NCBI GenBank assembly: GCA_036924085.1
Contig: JAVGWX010000013.1
Coordinates: 66,004,157 to 66,068,156, forward strand
DNA from: Ariolimax columbianus
Lineage: Eukaryota > Mollusca > Gastropoda > Stylommatophora > Arionidae
Direction of reading: 5' to 3'
DNA: 64,000 nucleotides
In this document: positions 63,541-64,000 of the stretch, piece by piece
How the letters are laid out: every line of letters begins with the position of its first letter
Position numbering within the stretch: the first letter of the stretch is position 1
Made by a program: the position numbers and the translations under genes
The notes under the pieces: generated by a model
The model's input: only the letters and a program-made list of their open reading frames with translations
The model's database searches: none
What the model was told of the DNA's origin: nothing

Positions 63541-64000
63541 CTGTTATAACAAGGCCACTATATTTGAAAATAAGTCTAACTAAGTCGGGTACCCATTTAC
63601 AAATGGGTAAATGTTCGTAATTGATATTATCACTATATGCGTTTATGAAAAGAACAGACGTAAAGGAAGACAGCTCAAGACCTGTGCGAAGATGGCCTAT
63701 ATTTTCAGAGAGAAAAACCATCCGCCCTAGAAATACGGGAATTGTTTATAAACTCCTTTCGGCACGTCACAAACTGGTAACCTTCAGATGTGTTCACACA
63801 GGCTCCATTGACAACCAGACACCAGAAGCTAGTCCGCGTACGAGGGGTCTTATACTTCAAAGATACAAAGGACCACATGCAGCAAAGTAGGGATCCAAGA
63901 GCCAGGTGATGTCAAATTACGAAAAATGACTTCGTTCAGGACTAATTGCCACAGAACGTTAAGTTAATAGGCTACATGATGGAACGTTGATGTTCCCAAA
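63541..64000. other. No gene recognised beyond the CR1 5' side
   Basis: May include more CR1 leader or flanking DNA. Plus frame 63621-63890 and minus frame 63533-63721 show nothing known. Confidence 0.4.

Overview
This window reads as repeat-dominated animal nuclear DNA. There are no operons or ribosome-binding sites. Coding traces are short and split by stops, and about half of the length is tandem repeat or retroposon. The LINE, SINE and mariner relics are of metazoan type. The mixture of SINEs with a conserved core and RTE-, jockey- and CR1-like LINE ends fits a mollusc, perhaps a heterobranch gastropod, but that is inference from general knowledge and not proven here. No complete host gene is visible. 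One short candidate host exon (40066-40198, + strand) has good splice signals.

The only nearly complete gene pair belongs to a CR1-type LINE on the minus strand (about 59482-63540). ORF1 has a zinc-binding head, a coiled coil and an SGNH-esterase domain. ORF2 has an endonuclease and a reverse transcriptase. It carries two lesions, one nonsense codon and one homopolymer frameshift, and ends in a short TTAAG tail. About ten other LINE relics are 5'-truncated and keep only RNase H or C-terminal pieces (976-1395, 3560-4255, 23586-23785, 30540-30950, 32057-32570, 33930-34465, 37815-38345, 42952-43480, 48520-48960, 49795-50195, 50208-50650). DNA transposons are represented only by N-terminal halves of mariner-like transposases (45719-46010, 57183-57540). 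One of these is a foldback made of two inverted 5' halves (22208-22942).

Four interspersed repeat families, named here for convenience, recur through the window. SINE-A (6 copies) has tRNA-like A and B boxes, and one copy has a 12-bp target-site duplication and a poly(A) tail. SINE-B (about 18 copies or fragments) usually ends in (GAA)n. Family C (9 copies) ends in (AAC)n. Family D (8 copies) is about 330 bp and unclassified. SINE-A and SINE-B share a core around GCTGAAGTCGGATG followed by a CCGAMAGGYGCAAA-like block. Several other tRNA-like SINE heads occur singly.

Between these lie some thirty tandem arrays with units of 2 to 76 bp. Several can be traced to a transposon. The 55-bp array at 58031-59404 is the amplified 3' end of the LINE type seen at 32057-32570. 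The 33-bp arrays at 27490-27790 and 49230-49690 grew inside SINE-B copies. The 37-bp arrays at 38885-39235 and 44020-44450 grew inside family C copies. Many long GAA/CTT tracts sit where LINE or SINE 3' tails should be. The window therefore looks like a record of transposon ends turning into satellites. The long open frames inside the arrays are by-products of periodic sequence, not genes.
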